The notes: generated by a model not told the origin, from the letters alone. Positions 16,382-25,987 are shown, counted from the first letter of the stretch. The stretch is DNA of 57,233 bases from Desulfobacterales bacterium (GCA_021737275.1 JAIPEE010000025.1:1-57233); one strand, 5' to 3'. Program-made: numbers and translations.

Positions 16382-16864
16382 TCAACAACAATCCCTATCA
16401 TTTCGCCTCTCTGCCAACCTCACCATTTTTCTATCTTTAGCTTCACTGTTACGCCGAATATCTTCTTCAGAGTCCAGCTTAAGCTCGGGGATTTCAGCCG
16501 GTTTTCCATTTTCATCAATGGCCACAAATGTAAGATAGGCTGAAGAGACATGTTTTACTTCGCCGGTCATCATATCTTCTGTTTCAACTCTTACACCGAT
16601 TTCCATGGAACTTTTTCCTACCAGATTCAGGCTGGCTTTTAATATCAAAAGATTACCAATATTTGTCGGGCAGAAAAAATCCAGACGATCAATGGATGCG
16701 GTCACGGCATTGGTTCGGGCATGGCGGAATGCAACAACGGCAGCCGTATTATCTATATATTTCATAACAACACCACCGTGTATGGTGCCGGCAGGGTTTG
16801 CCTCATGAGGCTGCATGATTTGTGCTGTTTCAAAGCGGCTTTCGTTTATTGTTTTTGGATCCAT
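16382..16864 (-). CDS. Hotdog-fold acyl-CoA thioesterase (YciA/BACH-like)
   Basis: 160 residues of the single-hotdog acyl-CoA thioesterase type, which releases free acids from CoA. Key pieces are NPAGTIHGGVVMKYID with the catalytic Asn/Asp, AVTASIDRLDFFCP and VSSAYLTFVA. The C-terminal tail (RMVR-like, ending in RNDRDCC) is unusual for its two terminal Cys. It ends 6 bases from the converging cyclase gene. On the minus strand it follows the RACo-like gene by 73 bases with AAAAAGG before ATG. Confidence 0.85.
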   Translation of the reverse strand: MDPKTINESRFETAQIMQPHEANPAGTIHGGVVMKYIDNTAAVVAFRHARTNAVTASIDRLDFFCPTNIGNLLILKASLNLVGKSSMEIGVRVETEDMMTGEVKHVSSAYLTFVAIDENGKPAEIPELKLDSEEDIRRNSEAKDRKMVRLAERRNDRDCC

Positions 16865-16937
16865 TTGATAACCTTTTTTACTAATCGGTTAAATATGATT
16901 TAGTCGTTATATAAAAAACAGATTAACGGCTTTACGC

Positions 16938-18482
16938 TTATTGTTCCGGAATACTTACGGATGAAAATCCGGATGTATCCGTATGCGGCAGAAATTTTGC
17001 TGCACTGAAACGGTTCATGAATTCCTGATTTACATTCAGCTCCATATAAGTAATTCTGTCTCTGATATTGTCAATTTCATCAATCACACCTCTGTCCGTC
17101 AGTACCATTGCCGCACCACCAAGCGAGCTATTGCCTATAGACTGATAAGTTTCAAGCGGGAGATCCGGCAGCATACCTATGGAAATGGCAGAGACCGGAT
17201 TTATATAGGAGCCGAATGTTCCGGCGACATAAAACCTTGAAAGATCATTAAATTTAGTTCCCACACTATTGGTGATAGTCTCAAGAATGGTATACATGGC
17301 CGCTTTTGACCTGACCAGGCTGTCAATGTCTGCCTGATTTATTGTGAGAGCTCTTTCAGTTGCTGATGATTCTGCAGGTACCAGAATAAAGTGACAGATA
17401 TCATTTATTTTAATTAACCGGTCTCCACATTTTTCAGGAATAAATTTTCCCTGAATATTGATCATGCCGCTTAAAAAAAGTTGTGCAGCGAGATCAATGA
17501 GTCCTGATCCACAAATACCTCTGGGCTGTAGTTCTCCGATGGTATGGCAGTTTACATCCCCGGTTAAAGGGTCTATAATAACCTGATCAATTACCCCAGG
17601 TGCCGCCATCATGCCCATTCGTGTTACGCCGCCTTCCAATGCCGGCCCTGCAGCACCCGCACAAGCCATAAGCCAGTTTTTATTTCCCAGGACAACCTCG
17701 GCATTTGTTCCGACATCAACCAGTATTGCGGTCTCTTCAGCACGGTTAATACCGGAAAACAGAATACCGGCTATGAGATCGCCGCCAAAATAACTACCGA
17801 TATTTGGAAAGACAATCATTCTTGTGGAGGAATTAAGCTGAATATCCAGATCCGATGTTTTGATTACGCCGGGCCGGTTTATTACAGGAATATAGGGTTC
17901 ACGGATTATCCATCTTGGATCCAGTCCAAGAAAAAAATGGGTCATGGCCGTATTGCCGGCAAGTGAGGCAATGTAAATATCTTCAGGGGCGACTCCGGCT
18001 TCCCGGCATACTCGGCGGATCATCCGGTTTAGGCCATTAATAACCAATTTGTTCAAATGATCAAGCCCATTGCCTTTTTCAGCAGCATGAATTCGGGTTA
18101 AAATGTCCGGGCCAACCGATATCTGGGGGTTATCAAAGGAATCTTCTAATATTGTTTTGCCGGTAACAAGGTCTACCAGTCTTAAAACCATAGTTGTTGT
18201 GCCAAGGTCAACCGCTAGCCCGACAACATTCCAGTTCTCTTCGGCCGGCCCGATGCCGGTCAGGATCCACCGGTTTTTGTCTTTGAACATGATACAGCGG
18301 ACATGAAAATTATACTTTCTGATGAGATCTGGCAGTTGTTTTAACAGGGACAGATCAATTTTTATACTATCTGCACCAGTGGTTGTCTTAAGTGCAGCGA
18401 CCAATCTGTCCGCATCGGCTGAGTTGTTCTGTAAAGAGGGTTGTTCAAGAGAAACGGTAAAAATCCAGTTTGGTGATTTCAT
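16938..18482 (-). CDS. RACo-like ASKHA ATPase (DUF4445), lacking the ferredoxin domain
   Basis: 514 residues from ATG 18482. AVDLGTTTMVLRLVDLVTGK (phosphate-1 motif), ILVDVGTNAEVVLGN, ACAGAAGPALEGG, PRGICGSGLIDL and FYVAGTFGSYIN identify the acetate/sugar kinase-Hsp70-like fold of reductive activators of corrinoid proteins, which re-reduce Co(II) corrinoids at the cost of ATP. The usual N-terminal [2Fe-2S] domain is absent: only about 85 unrelated residues precede the ATPase part, so it must take electrons from another protein or act differently. An in-frame TTG at 18494 could extend it by four residues. It follows the sirtuin gene by 18 bases. Confidence 0.85.
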   Translation of the reverse strand: MKSPNWIFTVSLEQPSLQNNSADADRLVAALKTTTGADSIKIDLSLLKQLPDLIRKYNFHVRCIMFKDKNRWILTGIGPAEENWNVVGLAVDLGTTTMVLRLVDLVTGKTILEDSFDNPQISVGPDILTRIHAAEKGNGLDHLNKLVINGLNRMIRRVCREAGVAPEDIYIASLAGNTAMTHFFLGLDPRWIIREPYIPVINRPGVIKTSDLDIQLNSSTRMIVFPNIGSYFGGDLIAGILFSGINRAEETAILVDVGTNAEVVLGNKNWLMACAGAAGPALEGGVTRMGMMAAPGVIDQVIIDPLTGDVNCHTIGELQPRGICGSGLIDLAAQLFLSGMINIQGKFIPEKCGDRLIKINDICHFILVPAESSATERALTINQADIDSLVRSKAAMYTILETITNSVGTKFNDLSRFYVAGTFGSYINPVSAISIGMLPDLPLETYQSIGNSSLGGAAMVLTDRGVIDEIDNIRDRITYMELNVNQEFMNRFSAAKFLPHTDTSGFSSVSIPEQ

Positions 18483-18500
18483 ATTATATCCCAATTAATT

Positions 18501-19241
18501 TTATTGAGTCATATACCTTACTATTCCATTCATAATGTCGCCTGCAGAACCATATATGGACAGATCACTGATATGGTTGGACAGCGTTGTTGCCTCTGCA
18601 TTGATTTCGATAACGGTTGCATTATTCTGCTTGGACACCGCAGGCATCATTGCTGCCGGATGTACAATGGCAGATGTTCCAATGACCAGCATCACATCAC
18701 AACCGGAAGCTGCCGCAATGGATCTTTCCAGATTATCTTCCGGAATCATCTCACCGTAAAAGATACACTCCGGCCTGTATATGCCACCGCATTTACAGCG
18801 GGGGGGCATTTGTGACATATCGACATCTTTTGTCGGGCATTGATGGCCACATTCTATACAGCGCTGGGAAGCAAAGTTGCCGTGAAATTCAATTACATCA
18901 CTGTTGCCTGCCGCCTGATGGAGGCCATCCAGATTCTGGGTAATAACAGTTGTCAGTTTACCCATCGCCTCAAGTTTCGCCAGCCCCTTGTGACCGTCAT
19001 TGGGCACTGCCTTGTCCAGAACATCCTTAAGATCTTTAAGCAGGACATTCCACACCGTGGCCGGATCTTTCATGAAAGTATCAATATGCGCATATTTTTC
19101 AGCATCAATCTTTTCCCACAAACCGCCTTTACCTCTGAAAGGGGGAATGCCGCTTTCAACAGAAATTCCGGCGCCGGTAAGCGCAACCACATTTTTTGCA
19201 GAGCGTATAATCTCTGCCGCTTTAATATATTGATCAATCAT
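18501..19241 (-). CDS. NAD-dependent protein deacylase (sirtuin)
   Basis: 246 residues of the Sir2 family, which removes acyl groups from protein lysines while consuming NAD. GAGISVESGIPPFRG (residues 23-36), TQNLDGLH (101-108), the catalytic His 120 in EFHG, and zinc Cys 128, 131, 149 and 151 are all present. Near residues 65-70 the Tyr-x-x-Arg pair typical of CobB/SIRT5 desuccinylases is not visible (NVLLKDLK instead), which favours simple acyl groups, an inference. It is upstream of the RACo gene and downstream of AcuB and AcuC-like genes, grouping two kinds of deacylases. Confidence 0.92.
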   Translation of the reverse strand: MIDQYIKAAEIIRSAKNVVALTGAGISVESGIPPFRGKGGLWEKIDAEKYAHIDTFMKDPATVWNVLLKDLKDVLDKAVPNDGHKGLAKLEAMGKLTTVITQNLDGLHQAAGNSDVIEFHGNFASQRCIECGHQCPTKDVDMSQMPPRCKCGGIYRPECIFYGEMIPEDNLERSIAAASGCDVMLVIGTSAIVHPAAMMPAVSKQNNATVIEINAEATTLSNHISDLSIYGSAGDIMNGIVRYMTQ

Positions 19242-19331
19242 TTATTTTTCCTAAATATGTATGTCAGGATTCCATCCTGAGTCCACTCCTTAAAAATTTG
19301 CACAGGAAGATCAGGAATTTTTTTCTTACAT

Positions 19332-19358
19332 CCCGGACCTGCCGTATAATAGTCCGGG
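19332..19358. repeat. Hairpin between sirtuin and CBS genes
   Basis: CCCGGAC (19332-19338) and GTCCGGG (19352-19358) form a perfect 7-bp stem with a 13-base loop. A T-run follows on the plus strand (19371-19377), whereas genes on both sides are on the minus strand. It is therefore either a processing structure or a remnant rather than an obvious terminator for these genes. Confidence 0.35.
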
Positions 19359-19503
19359 CAGGATCAATCATTTTTTTCTGAAAAGCCATCAGGCGCCGAT
19401 ACGGTCACCATGGCGTCATAATGAATATTTGCAACTGTCAGATCAGTGCCAATATAGATAAAAAACCCTGTAAGGATTATAGCCCGATTCGTATTCAGCC
19501 GAA

Positions 19504-20181
19504 TTATCCATGTTCCAGTGGATTATCCAGATACCATTGAGATGGTTCAATTAATGTAAAACCGGCTTCCTTGAGTTTGCGTTTAACAGGCACAACATTT
19601 TTAGAAAAAAGATAGGGGAATACAGCCCTTTTACCTTCAGCCCAGCACTGACTGACCAGAACACTGCCGATGGACATATTTTCTTCAGTAATGATATCCA
19701 CGATTTTTTTCAGTTCACCAACCCTTTCTTTCACAATGATGCAGAGCAATGTACCAGGCTCACCGATACCCATGACTTTGGTGGTCTCATCCAACATATC
19801 CTGAACAGAAACAATTCCGATAAGCTTTCCATCCGCTTCAACAACCGGGAACGCACCGTGTCTGGTTTTTTGGTACAATAAAATAGCATCCTGAATAGTA
19901 CAGGCCGGAGAAACCGTTATCGGGCTGGTGGACATGATGTCTTTTGCAAGGAGTTCTGTAAGTTTTTCACCTGCTTTTTTATATTCATAATCGTCCAGAA
20001 GAATCGAAGGCATGGCACTTCTGATATCACGGTCCGTCAGAATACCGACAATCCGGTTTTCCGAATCCACTACCGGTAAATGGCGGATAGTGTTTTCAGC
20101 CATGATTTCTTTTGCCTGAAGAATGTTGGTGTTTTTGTTAATTGTAATGACATCACGGGTCATTGCTTTTGTGACAAACAT
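19504..20181 (-). CDS. acuB: AcuB-like tandem CBS plus ACT-type regulatory protein
   Basis: 225 residues: two CBS domains (about 1-60 with HLPVVDSENRIVGILTDRD, and 80-135 with GAFPVVEADGKLIGIVSVQD), then an ACT-like module (LLCIIVKERVGELKKIVDII). CBS pairs usually bind AMP, ATP or SAM; the ACT part often binds small ligands. The order matches AcuB of the acu locus in Bacillus. Its start overlaps the deacetylase gene upstream by 22 bases, showing tight coupling. Its ligand is unknown. Confidence 0.85.
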   Translation of the reverse strand: MFVTKAMTRDVITINKNTNILQAKEIMAENTIRHLPVVDSENRIVGILTDRDIRSAMPSILLDDYEYKKAGEKLTELLAKDIMSTSPITVSPACTIQDAILLYQKTRHGAFPVVEADGKLIGIVSVQDMLDETTKVMGIGEPGTLLCIIVKERVGELKKIVDIITEENMSIGSVLVSQCWAEGKRAVFPYLFSKNVVPVKRKLKEAGFTLIEPSQWYLDNPLEHG

Positions 20182-21149
20182 TTTTTCCTCCGGTGGCAGG
20201 AGTGATTAAGCAACACCTCTACATGGTTTTTGGCCAGTTCCGGCAGCCGTTTCAGGACATAACCGCCTTCTAATACAGATACCAGCTTCCCGTCGGTATG
20301 TTTTGAAGCCAGTTCCATTATAAGTTTTATCATCCACGTATACCATTCTGTGGATATTTTGACATTGGACATTTGATCATCAATGTGGGCGTCAAACCCG
20401 GTAGAGACTAAAATGAATTCCGGGTTGAATTTATCAAAAATCGGGAGAAGATCTCTTTCAACCAGATGTTTCCAGTCATCATCACTGTTGCCGGGTAACG
20501 ATGTTGAGTTTTTTACAGAGCCGGTTCCTTTTCCGGTTCCCACTTCAAATTCTCTGCCGGTGCCGGGATATGCAAATGACGGGTGCTGATGAATAGAATA
20601 GTAAATGACAGAAGGATCGGATTCAAAAATATGCTGAGTGCCGTTTCCATGGTGCGCGTCAAAATCGATAATCAGTATCTGGCTTAGGTGCCACTTTTGC
20701 AGAAGGTATTTTGCTGCAATGGCAACATTTCCAAAATAACAAAATCCCATGGCCTTGTCGGCTTCAGCATGGTGGCCAGGCGGTCGGACGGCACAAAAGG
20801 CATTATCCAGTTCATTTTCCATTACACGGCGAACGGCATCAATTACACCACCTACAGCCAGCAGTGCCGTGTTATAAGTGTCTTTGCACATTTTGTTATC
20901 CGGATCATCAAGTATCGGTTCACCGGCAAGGCACTTTTCCTTAAATCGTTGAATGTATTCTTTTGTGTGGACAGCCTCTATCCACTTCATTTCAGGAGAG
21001 ACAGCAGGAAAAACGGTAAGATCCGATAAGAGGCCGGCATCCTGTATTCCCTTTAAAATAGCTTTAAGTCTTTCAGGGTGTTCGGGATGATAAGGGCCTG
21101 TATCGTGAAGCAGAAATCGCTCATCGTACATGAAACCGGTTCTATTCAT
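20160..21149 (-). CDS. acuC: AcuC-like zinc deacetylase (histone deacetylase family)
   Basis: 329 residues of the zinc-dependent arginase/deacetylase fold. RPPGHHAEADKAMGF (His-His pair), IIDFDAHHGNGTQHIF (zinc Asp and His), STGFDAHIDD (third zinc ligand) and VLEGGY (transition-state Tyr) are all intact. AcuC removes acetyl groups from acetyl-CoA synthetase in Bacillus, which makes control of acetate/acetyl-CoA activation the leading guess. An AAAGGAG lies unusually far (19 bases) before the ATG on this strand. It sits 47 bases after the CooC gene. Confidence 0.9.
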   Translation of the reverse strand: MNRTGFMYDERFLLHDTGPYHPEHPERLKAILKGIQDAGLLSDLTVFPAVSPEMKWIEAVHTKEYIQRFKEKCLAGEPILDDPDNKMCKDTYNTALLAVGGVIDAVRRVMENELDNAFCAVRPPGHHAEADKAMGFCYFGNVAIAAKYLLQKWHLSQILIIDFDAHHGNGTQHIFESDPSVIYYSIHQHPSFAYPGTGREFEVGTGKGTGSVKNSTSLPGNSDDDWKHLVERDLLPIFDKFNPEFILVSTGFDAHIDDQMSNVKISTEWYTWMIKLIMELASKHTDGKLVSVLEGGYVLKRLPELAKNHVEVLLNHSCHRRKKCLSQKQ

Positions 21150-21196
21150 ATTTGTACCGTATTATTAGCTCCTTTACAGGGAGACCCCGGCAAAAG

Positions 21197-21946
21197 CTAT
21201 GTAATAATTTTATCAAAAATATCGCAAGCGGCCTTAAATGCCTCATTGTTTTCAGGTAATTCTATTGTCGGCCTGCCCGCCATATCAAATTCATAAAGCA
21301 TTTCATTTTCAGGAATAGTACCGGCAAGCTCCAGTCCGGACGACTCAAGAAGAGCCAGAACCTCATCCGATGGTTGTTCTTTTGCCTGGTTGATGATCAG
21401 ACAGCTTTTCCCAAAACCGATATTGAGTGTCGAGGCCAGTTTGTTAATTCTGATCGCCGCCTGAATACCCCTTCGTGATGTGTCTGAAACAATCAGAAGC
21501 ACGTTAAGGTTTCTGGTTGTCAGCCGGCTGATATGCTCCATGCCGGCTTCATTATCCATGACAAGATATCTGTAGTTGCCGGTCAGTTTTTGAAGAAAGC
21601 CGGATAACAGAGAGTTGGCTGCACAGTAACATCCGGCACCTTCAGGCTGGCCCATTACAACGAGATCAAAAGAGGGTGTCTCGGCAATGGCCTGCTCCAT
21701 CCTCATGGAGATGAAGACATCTTTTGTCATCCCGTTGGGGACTTTGCCTTTTTTCATATCCTCCCTGGCATCACCAAGCGTTTGCGTTACCTCAACACCA
21801 AGAACTTCGTTAAGATTCGCATTTGAATCCGCATCTACGGCAAGGATGGGAGATTTGTTATTTAAATTAAGGTATTTGATCAGCATTCCAGCTGTTGTTG
21901 TTTTACCGGTACCACCTTTTCCGGCAAGAGCAATTGTATATGGCAT
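21197..21946 (-). CDS. cooC: CooC-family ATPase, nickel insertion into CO dehydrogenase
   Basis: 249 residues of the MinD/ParA-like SIMIBI ATPases. The N-terminal GKGGTGKTTTAG (8-19) is the deviant Walker A, with VDADSNANLNEVLG following. The GAGCYCAANSLLSGF segment carries the Cys-x-Cys that bridges the dimer and binds nickel in CooC. YLVMDNEAGMEHISR is the switch region. CooC matures the nickel-iron CO dehydrogenase/acetyl-CoA synthase. It heads the acuC/acuB stretch; CODH itself is not in the window. Confidence 0.88.
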   Translation of the reverse strand: MPYTIALAGKGGTGKTTTAGMLIKYLNLNNKSPILAVDADSNANLNEVLGVEVTQTLGDAREDMKKGKVPNGMTKDVFISMRMEQAIAETPSFDLVVMGQPEGAGCYCAANSLLSGFLQKLTGNYRYLVMDNEAGMEHISRLTTRNLNVLLIVSDTSRRGIQAAIRINKLASTLNIGFGKSCLIINQAKEQPSDEVLALLESSGLELAGTIPENEMLYEFDMAGRPTIELPENNEAFKAACDIFDKIIT

Positions 21947-22086
21947 TGATCTAATTTTCCCTTCAAGAATATTGTATAAGTTTCAGAATAAATTGATAGG
22001 TCACTTAACAAAAACAGTCAAGCGGCTTTTTGAGGGGGCGTAATAATGACATTTTTAAGAACGATATTTATTATATATATCATCTA

Positions 22087-22458
22087 TTACTCACCATCTT
22101 TAAGCAGACCGGGATGTTCTTCAAGTTCATCAAACAAAATGTCCGGGTCAGGACTGTTTAAAGCCATCAAATTTTTAAAGTGTCCGTATGAATCAATATC
22201 AATGGATATCAGTTGAACGGCCAAACCGTTTTCCACAATGCGGACAGCAATGCATTTTATTTGGATTGTAACGGTATTTAACCGAAGATTCAGTGTAAAT
22301 TGATCTCCAGGTGAAACTCCGGGTACAGAAGAGAGGCAGACAAATGCACCGCCAAAACTGATATTAATAATTTTACTTTTTAACACCAAACCATCAGGTA
22401 AGACAATCTCAGTATCAACCTTTATCTGGAGGCGGGTATGTTTTCGTTTTTCTTCCAT
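22087..22458 (-). CDS. PilZ-domain protein
   Basis: 123 residues from the ATG at 22458 (MEEKRKHTRLQI). The RKHTR block supplies the basic residues and INISFGGAFV supplies the N/DxSxxG motif that bind cyclic di-GMP. The rest is one PilZ barrel with a short acidic tail (PDPDILFDELEEHPG). An upstream in-frame ATG at 22500 would add 14 unlikely residues (MPYHYLYDHRSRKT). It is a single-domain c-di-GMP receptor; its target is unknown. Confidence 0.8.
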   Translation of the reverse strand: MEEKRKHTRLQIKVDTEIVLPDGLVLKSKIINISFGGAFVCLSSVPGVSPGDQFTLNLRLNTVTIQIKCIAVRIVENGLAVQLISIDIDSYGHFKNLMALNSPDPDILFDELEEHPGLLKDGE

Positions 22459-22593
22459 CGTTTTTCTGCTCCGGTGATCATATAAATAATGATATGGCAA
22501 AAGGAGAATTTTGTATAAAACTTAAAAGATTACAATGCGTTAGCAATATCAGTTCAAAAACATGTTCACAAGAATCAATAAACGGTGATCAGA

Positions 22594-23439
22594 TCAGAGA
22601 CCGGCCAGCTTTTTGAGCATTCTGATCTCTTCTGCCCAGATATCACTGTTCGGTGTTTCAAGAATCAAAGGAATATTATCAAATCGTTTATCTTTCATTA
22701 TAAATTTAAAAGGCTCAAGGCCAATAGTACCCTTTCCAAGGTTTTCATGCCGATCAACGCGTGTTTCAAACTCTTTTTTGGAATCGTTAATATGCATACC
22801 TTTTAAATATTTAAAGCCTATAATATCATCAAACGCCTTGAATGTTTTGTCAAAAGCAACTTTTGTGCGAATCTCGTAACCGGCTGTGAAACCATGGCAG
22901 GTATCATAGCAGACACCTACACGGGATTTGTCTTCTACGTCTTCAATAATATGAGCGATCTGTTCAAATTTGTGGCCCATGTTGGTACCCTGTCCGGCGG
23001 TATTTTCAATTACAGCGGAAACCCCTTTTGTTTTATCCAGGGTAATGTTGATTGATTCCGCAATTGTATTCAGGCAAGTTTCCTCATCTGTCTTCTTGAG
23101 ATGACTGCCGGGGTGAAAATTGAGTGTTTGAAGTCCAAGTTGTTCACATCGTTGCATTTCATCAAGAAAGGCATCTCTGGATTTTTCAAGCGCTTCCGGT
23201 GCCGGACTTCCCAGGTTAATCAGGTATCCGTCATGGGCAAGAATCTGTTCGGGTTTGTATCCGATCTCCTCACAGTTTTTTTTGAATTCAGAAATATTTT
23301 TATCAGAAAGGGGTTTGGCTTTCCACTGACGCTGATTTTTTGTAAAAAGTGCAAACGCGGTTGCACCAATTGCTTTTGCATTTAAAGGGGCGTTTTCTAC
23401 ACCGCCTGAGGTACTGACATGGGCTCCGATAAATTTCAT
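22594..23439 (-). CDS. nfo: Endonuclease IV (AP endonuclease)
   Basis: 281 residues matching Nfo, which cleaves DNA 5' of abasic sites with three zinc ions. The metal-ligand blocks are intact: [49 protein letters not shown] and PLILETPN. The N-terminus [17 protein letters not shown] is typical. Its length matches the family. Divergent from the next gene on the plus strand; the 140-base gap carries an AT-rich repetitive tract (about 23,470-23,515). Confidence 0.96.
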   Translation of the reverse strand: MKFIGAHVSTSGGVENAPLNAKAIGATAFALFTKNQRQWKAKPLSDKNISEFKKNCEEIGYKPEQILAHDGYLINLGSPAPEALEKSRDAFLDEMQRCEQLGLQTLNFHPGSHLKKTDEETCLNTIAESINITLDKTKGVSAVIENTAGQGTNMGHKFEQIAHIIEDVEDKSRVGVCYDTCHGFTAGYEIRTKVAFDKTFKAFDDIIGFKYLKGMHINDSKKEFETRVDRHENLGKGTIGLEPFKFIMKDKRFDNIPLILETPNSDIWAEEIRMLKKLAGL

Positions 23440-23585
23440 TAGCCGGCTCCATTAAAAGTTATGAAAGGTAATCTTTTGTTCTTAACGATAATCGTGCCCT
23501 TAATCGTAAGTAATTAGCTGGTTGAAATATCGATTAAAAGCGGTATAATAGGTCAGTATTATAACACTTGAAATTATAATTGCCA

Positions 23586-24236
23586 ATGATATCGGAAATA
23601 AACCACCAGGAATTTATAGGAAAAATTAATACCGGCGAAATTTATCTGCAGGATTTTCCTTCATATATCCGGACTTTTTTTACATCACCGAAAAAGGATG
23701 CTCTTGATGAGATCGGTAAATTTTACCGGCAGGAACGGTGGCACATAACTGTATTATGGCTTCTTCGGTCAGTAACTTTTTATCTGGGGTTGTTTCTGAG
23801 TATTATTATGGCGTTTGGTTTTAAAAACCTTCTGCTCGGGTTTTCAATAGCATTTATTTTCTGGTTTGTTTTTCAGATCTCCTTTGAAAGTGGTGCCAAG
23901 CCATCAGACAGACTTGATGGTGATGATGATGAATCCTTTGGTATTGTTATTGGTCGGTTGAAAACTATTATGGCTATTGCGATCGCTATTGCTGCAAGAA
24001 CAAGATATCCCCAGTTTTTTGGAACAGGAAGTTTTATTCATATATTGTTTTTGCCGGTACTGATCCCTTTGCCTTATCTTTTTGGACGGTGGGCTTATAA
24101 GTATGCAAGATGGCATATGGTCAACCTGTCGATAAATAAAAAAGAGATCTTTTATTTTCTCATTAAAAAGGGCGTTTTCAAGCAGATTGTTGATGGGGGA
24201 GTTTCTCTTGGCGAAGAGAGCCCTTATAGACGCTAA
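23586..24236 (+). CDS. Integral membrane protein of unknown function
   Basis: About 216 residues. The first 55 are soluble (EFIGKINTGEIYLQDFPSY), followed by four hydrophobic segments near 55-85, 85-105, 140-165 and 165-185 (VTFYLGLFLSIIMAFGF, GFSIAFIFWFVFQ and so on). The C-terminal tail (KKEIFYFLIKKGVFKQIV) is cytoplasmic-like. The ATG at 23586 is preferred to TTG at 23580. No family was recognised. It may be cotranscribed with the lipoprotein gene, 103 bases downstream. Confidence 0.65.
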   Translation: MISEINHQEFIGKINTGEIYLQDFPSYIRTFFTSPKKDALDEIGKFYRQERWHITVLWLLRSVTFYLGLFLSIIMAFGFKNLLLGFSIAFIFWFVFQISFESGAKPSDRLDGDDDESFGIVIGRLKTIMAIAIAIAARTRYPQFFGTGSFIHILFLPVLIPLPYLFGRWAYKYARWHMVNLSINKKEIFYFLIKKGVFKQIVDGGVSLGEESPYRR

Positions 24237-24339
24237 TATCATTATAAAACCTCCCTTTCCCTTTAGCAAAAGAAGACTGAAGGGGATTTAAAAAGGTTTA
24301 AATCCAGCACTACATAAATAATTAATTATAGAGGCTCTC

Positions 24340-25830
24340 ATGACAGTTAGAAAATATATTTTATTTATGCTGATTTTTATGCCGGCAGTTTTAACCGGCT
24401 GCCAGGCCGTTATGCACAGGTCTGATGTGGACTCTGAACTGAAGCGCAATATCGATTTTTTTAACAATCTGGACAATGTCATCCAAAAGGCCGGTGTAAA
24501 GGACACCGCTACCTTTCCGGTCAAAGGCTTTCCTTATCTGAGAACAAGTCGATTTGTTGCTGAAATAGCCAGTTTAGTTGAAACAGAAGAGCAAAAAAGT
24601 GCAATTGTTGATTATATGATGGGGCTTGATGCGGCAGCCAGAGATAAGGAAGTTGCAAATCTGTTCAACCCGGGCATAAAAGCTGTTGCTGTTCAGCAAG
24701 ACAATAAGTTCAGTCAGGATGATCTGAAAAAACAAATTTACAGAGGGGCTGAAATTTTACACAAATATGACAAAGTGCAACCCGGTTTTTATGAAAATGT
24801 TTTTAAATCTGTAACAGTTCCAGATGAATACTCTACTATATTAAGAACTGCCGGCGTTTATCCGATAACCGTACTGCCGGTTATTTATCTGACAAAAAAG
24901 ACACGCAATGAATTCAGTATCTGGCATGAAACCTCGCCGGACAGGCTGACAATCGATGGAAAACTGACAGCTTATTCATTAGCTGAAACCACAAGTTACG
25001 ACAGGGGTGTGGTCGGTGAAATTCTGAAAGATTCAATCGGGAACACGCTCAGGATTCCAACACTTTCAGAGGAAAACGAGATGACGCTTATTTCCATGTT
25101 TGCCCCGGTATTTGTAATGGATGTTGCTGCCCACTATGATCAGATCGGCGGTTTTATATGGAAGGACGGGCAGGTTGCCACAGAGGAACAAAACCCTTCT
25201 GTTTATTATTATATTTCTCATGCACTGTTTAAGGATCGACCGGTTATTCAGTTGAACTACGTTGTCTGGTTTTCAGGACGGAGTGGGGAGAATTCACCCT
25301 GGATAGAGCGCGGCAACATTGACGGCATGACGGTTCGGATAACACTTGATACTGAGGGTATTCCGTTTATGGTTGATATTATGAATAATTGCGGGTGTTA
25401 TCATTTTTTTGTGCCGAATAGGGACTACGTACAAGATATTGTAACAAGGCCGTCAAAAATGGATCCTTTCTACCCGGAATGGCTGCCCACAGAATTTCCG
25501 GAAAAAAGATTACAACTCAGAATTAACTCCGGGTGGCATCAGGTACAGCATATAGCCGCTATAGATAATTCGGAAGAAACGGTTATCTGTGATCTTGTAA
25601 ATTATGATGAACTTGAAATGCTGCCCGATAAAAAAGGAGATACAAAAAGTATTTTCAATGAAAAAGGCATCATCAAAGAATCCCGACGTATAGAGCCGGT
25701 TCTTCTTTTTTCAATGGGTGTTCATAGTATCGGAAGCATGCGCCAGCGGGGTCATCATGCGACATCCCTTATCGGAAGAGATCATTTTGATGATCCCTGT
25801 TTTTTAGAAAAAAGTTTTATTTTTAAATAA
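24340..25830 (+). CDS. Large predicted lipoprotein of unknown function
   Basis: 496 residues with a lipoprotein signal peptide (MTVRKYILFMLIFMPAVLTGC, acylated Cys 21). The rest is a soluble, mixed alpha/beta protein with charged blocks and no recognised domain; notable pieces are SIWHETSPDRLTIDG, VMDVAAHYDQIGGF and a Cys-containing NNCGCYHFF. The ending (RQRGHHATSLIGRDHFDD) contains a His cluster that might bind metal. It is followed by YceI and MsrA genes on the same strand, so an envelope role is likely. The function is unknown. Confidence 0.7.
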   Translation: MTVRKYILFMLIFMPAVLTGCQAVMHRSDVDSELKRNIDFFNNLDNVIQKAGVKDTATFPVKGFPYLRTSRFVAEIASLVETEEQKSAIVDYMMGLDAAARDKEVANLFNPGIKAVAVQQDNKFSQDDLKKQIYRGAEILHKYDKVQPGFYENVFKSVTVPDEYSTILRTAGVYPITVLPVIYLTKKTRNEFSIWHETSPDRLTIDGKLTAYSLAETTSYDRGVVGEILKDSIGNTLRIPTLSEENEMTLISMFAPVFVMDVAAHYDQIGGFIWKDGQVATEEQNPSVYYYISHALFKDRPVIQLNYVVWFSGRSGENSPWIERGNIDGMTVRITLDTEGIPFMVDIMNNCGCYHFFVPNRDYVQDIVTRPSKMDPFYPEWLPTEFPEKRLQLRINSGWHQVQHIAAIDNSEETVICDLVNYDELEMLPDKKGDTKSIFNEKGIIKESRRIEPVLLFSMGVHSIGSMRQRGHHATSLIGRDHFDDPCFLEKSFIFK

Positions 25831-25937
25831 GTTAGAGCGTCATCGATCTGAAACCGGGTATTGCAACCACCAAAATTGATCTTATCTTTAAAATACGTAA
25901 TTTTTTCAGACGTGTCGAAACGTGAGTTTTTCTGAAT

Positions 25938-25951
25938 ATTCAGTCCTGAAT
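25938..25951. promoter_or_regulatory. 14-bp palindrome upstream of the YceI gene
   Basis: ATTCAG-TC-CTGAAT is a perfect inverted repeat (six-base arms, two-base centre) 36 bases before the ATG of the YceI gene. It sits where a repressor or activator could act. TTCAGA near 25,908 with TCTGAA near 25,931 gives a second, wider pair. No known regulator consensus was matched. Confidence 0.25.
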
Positions 25952-25987
25952 TTCACAGCAAGTTGAAATTTCAAAGTGGGGTGAATC

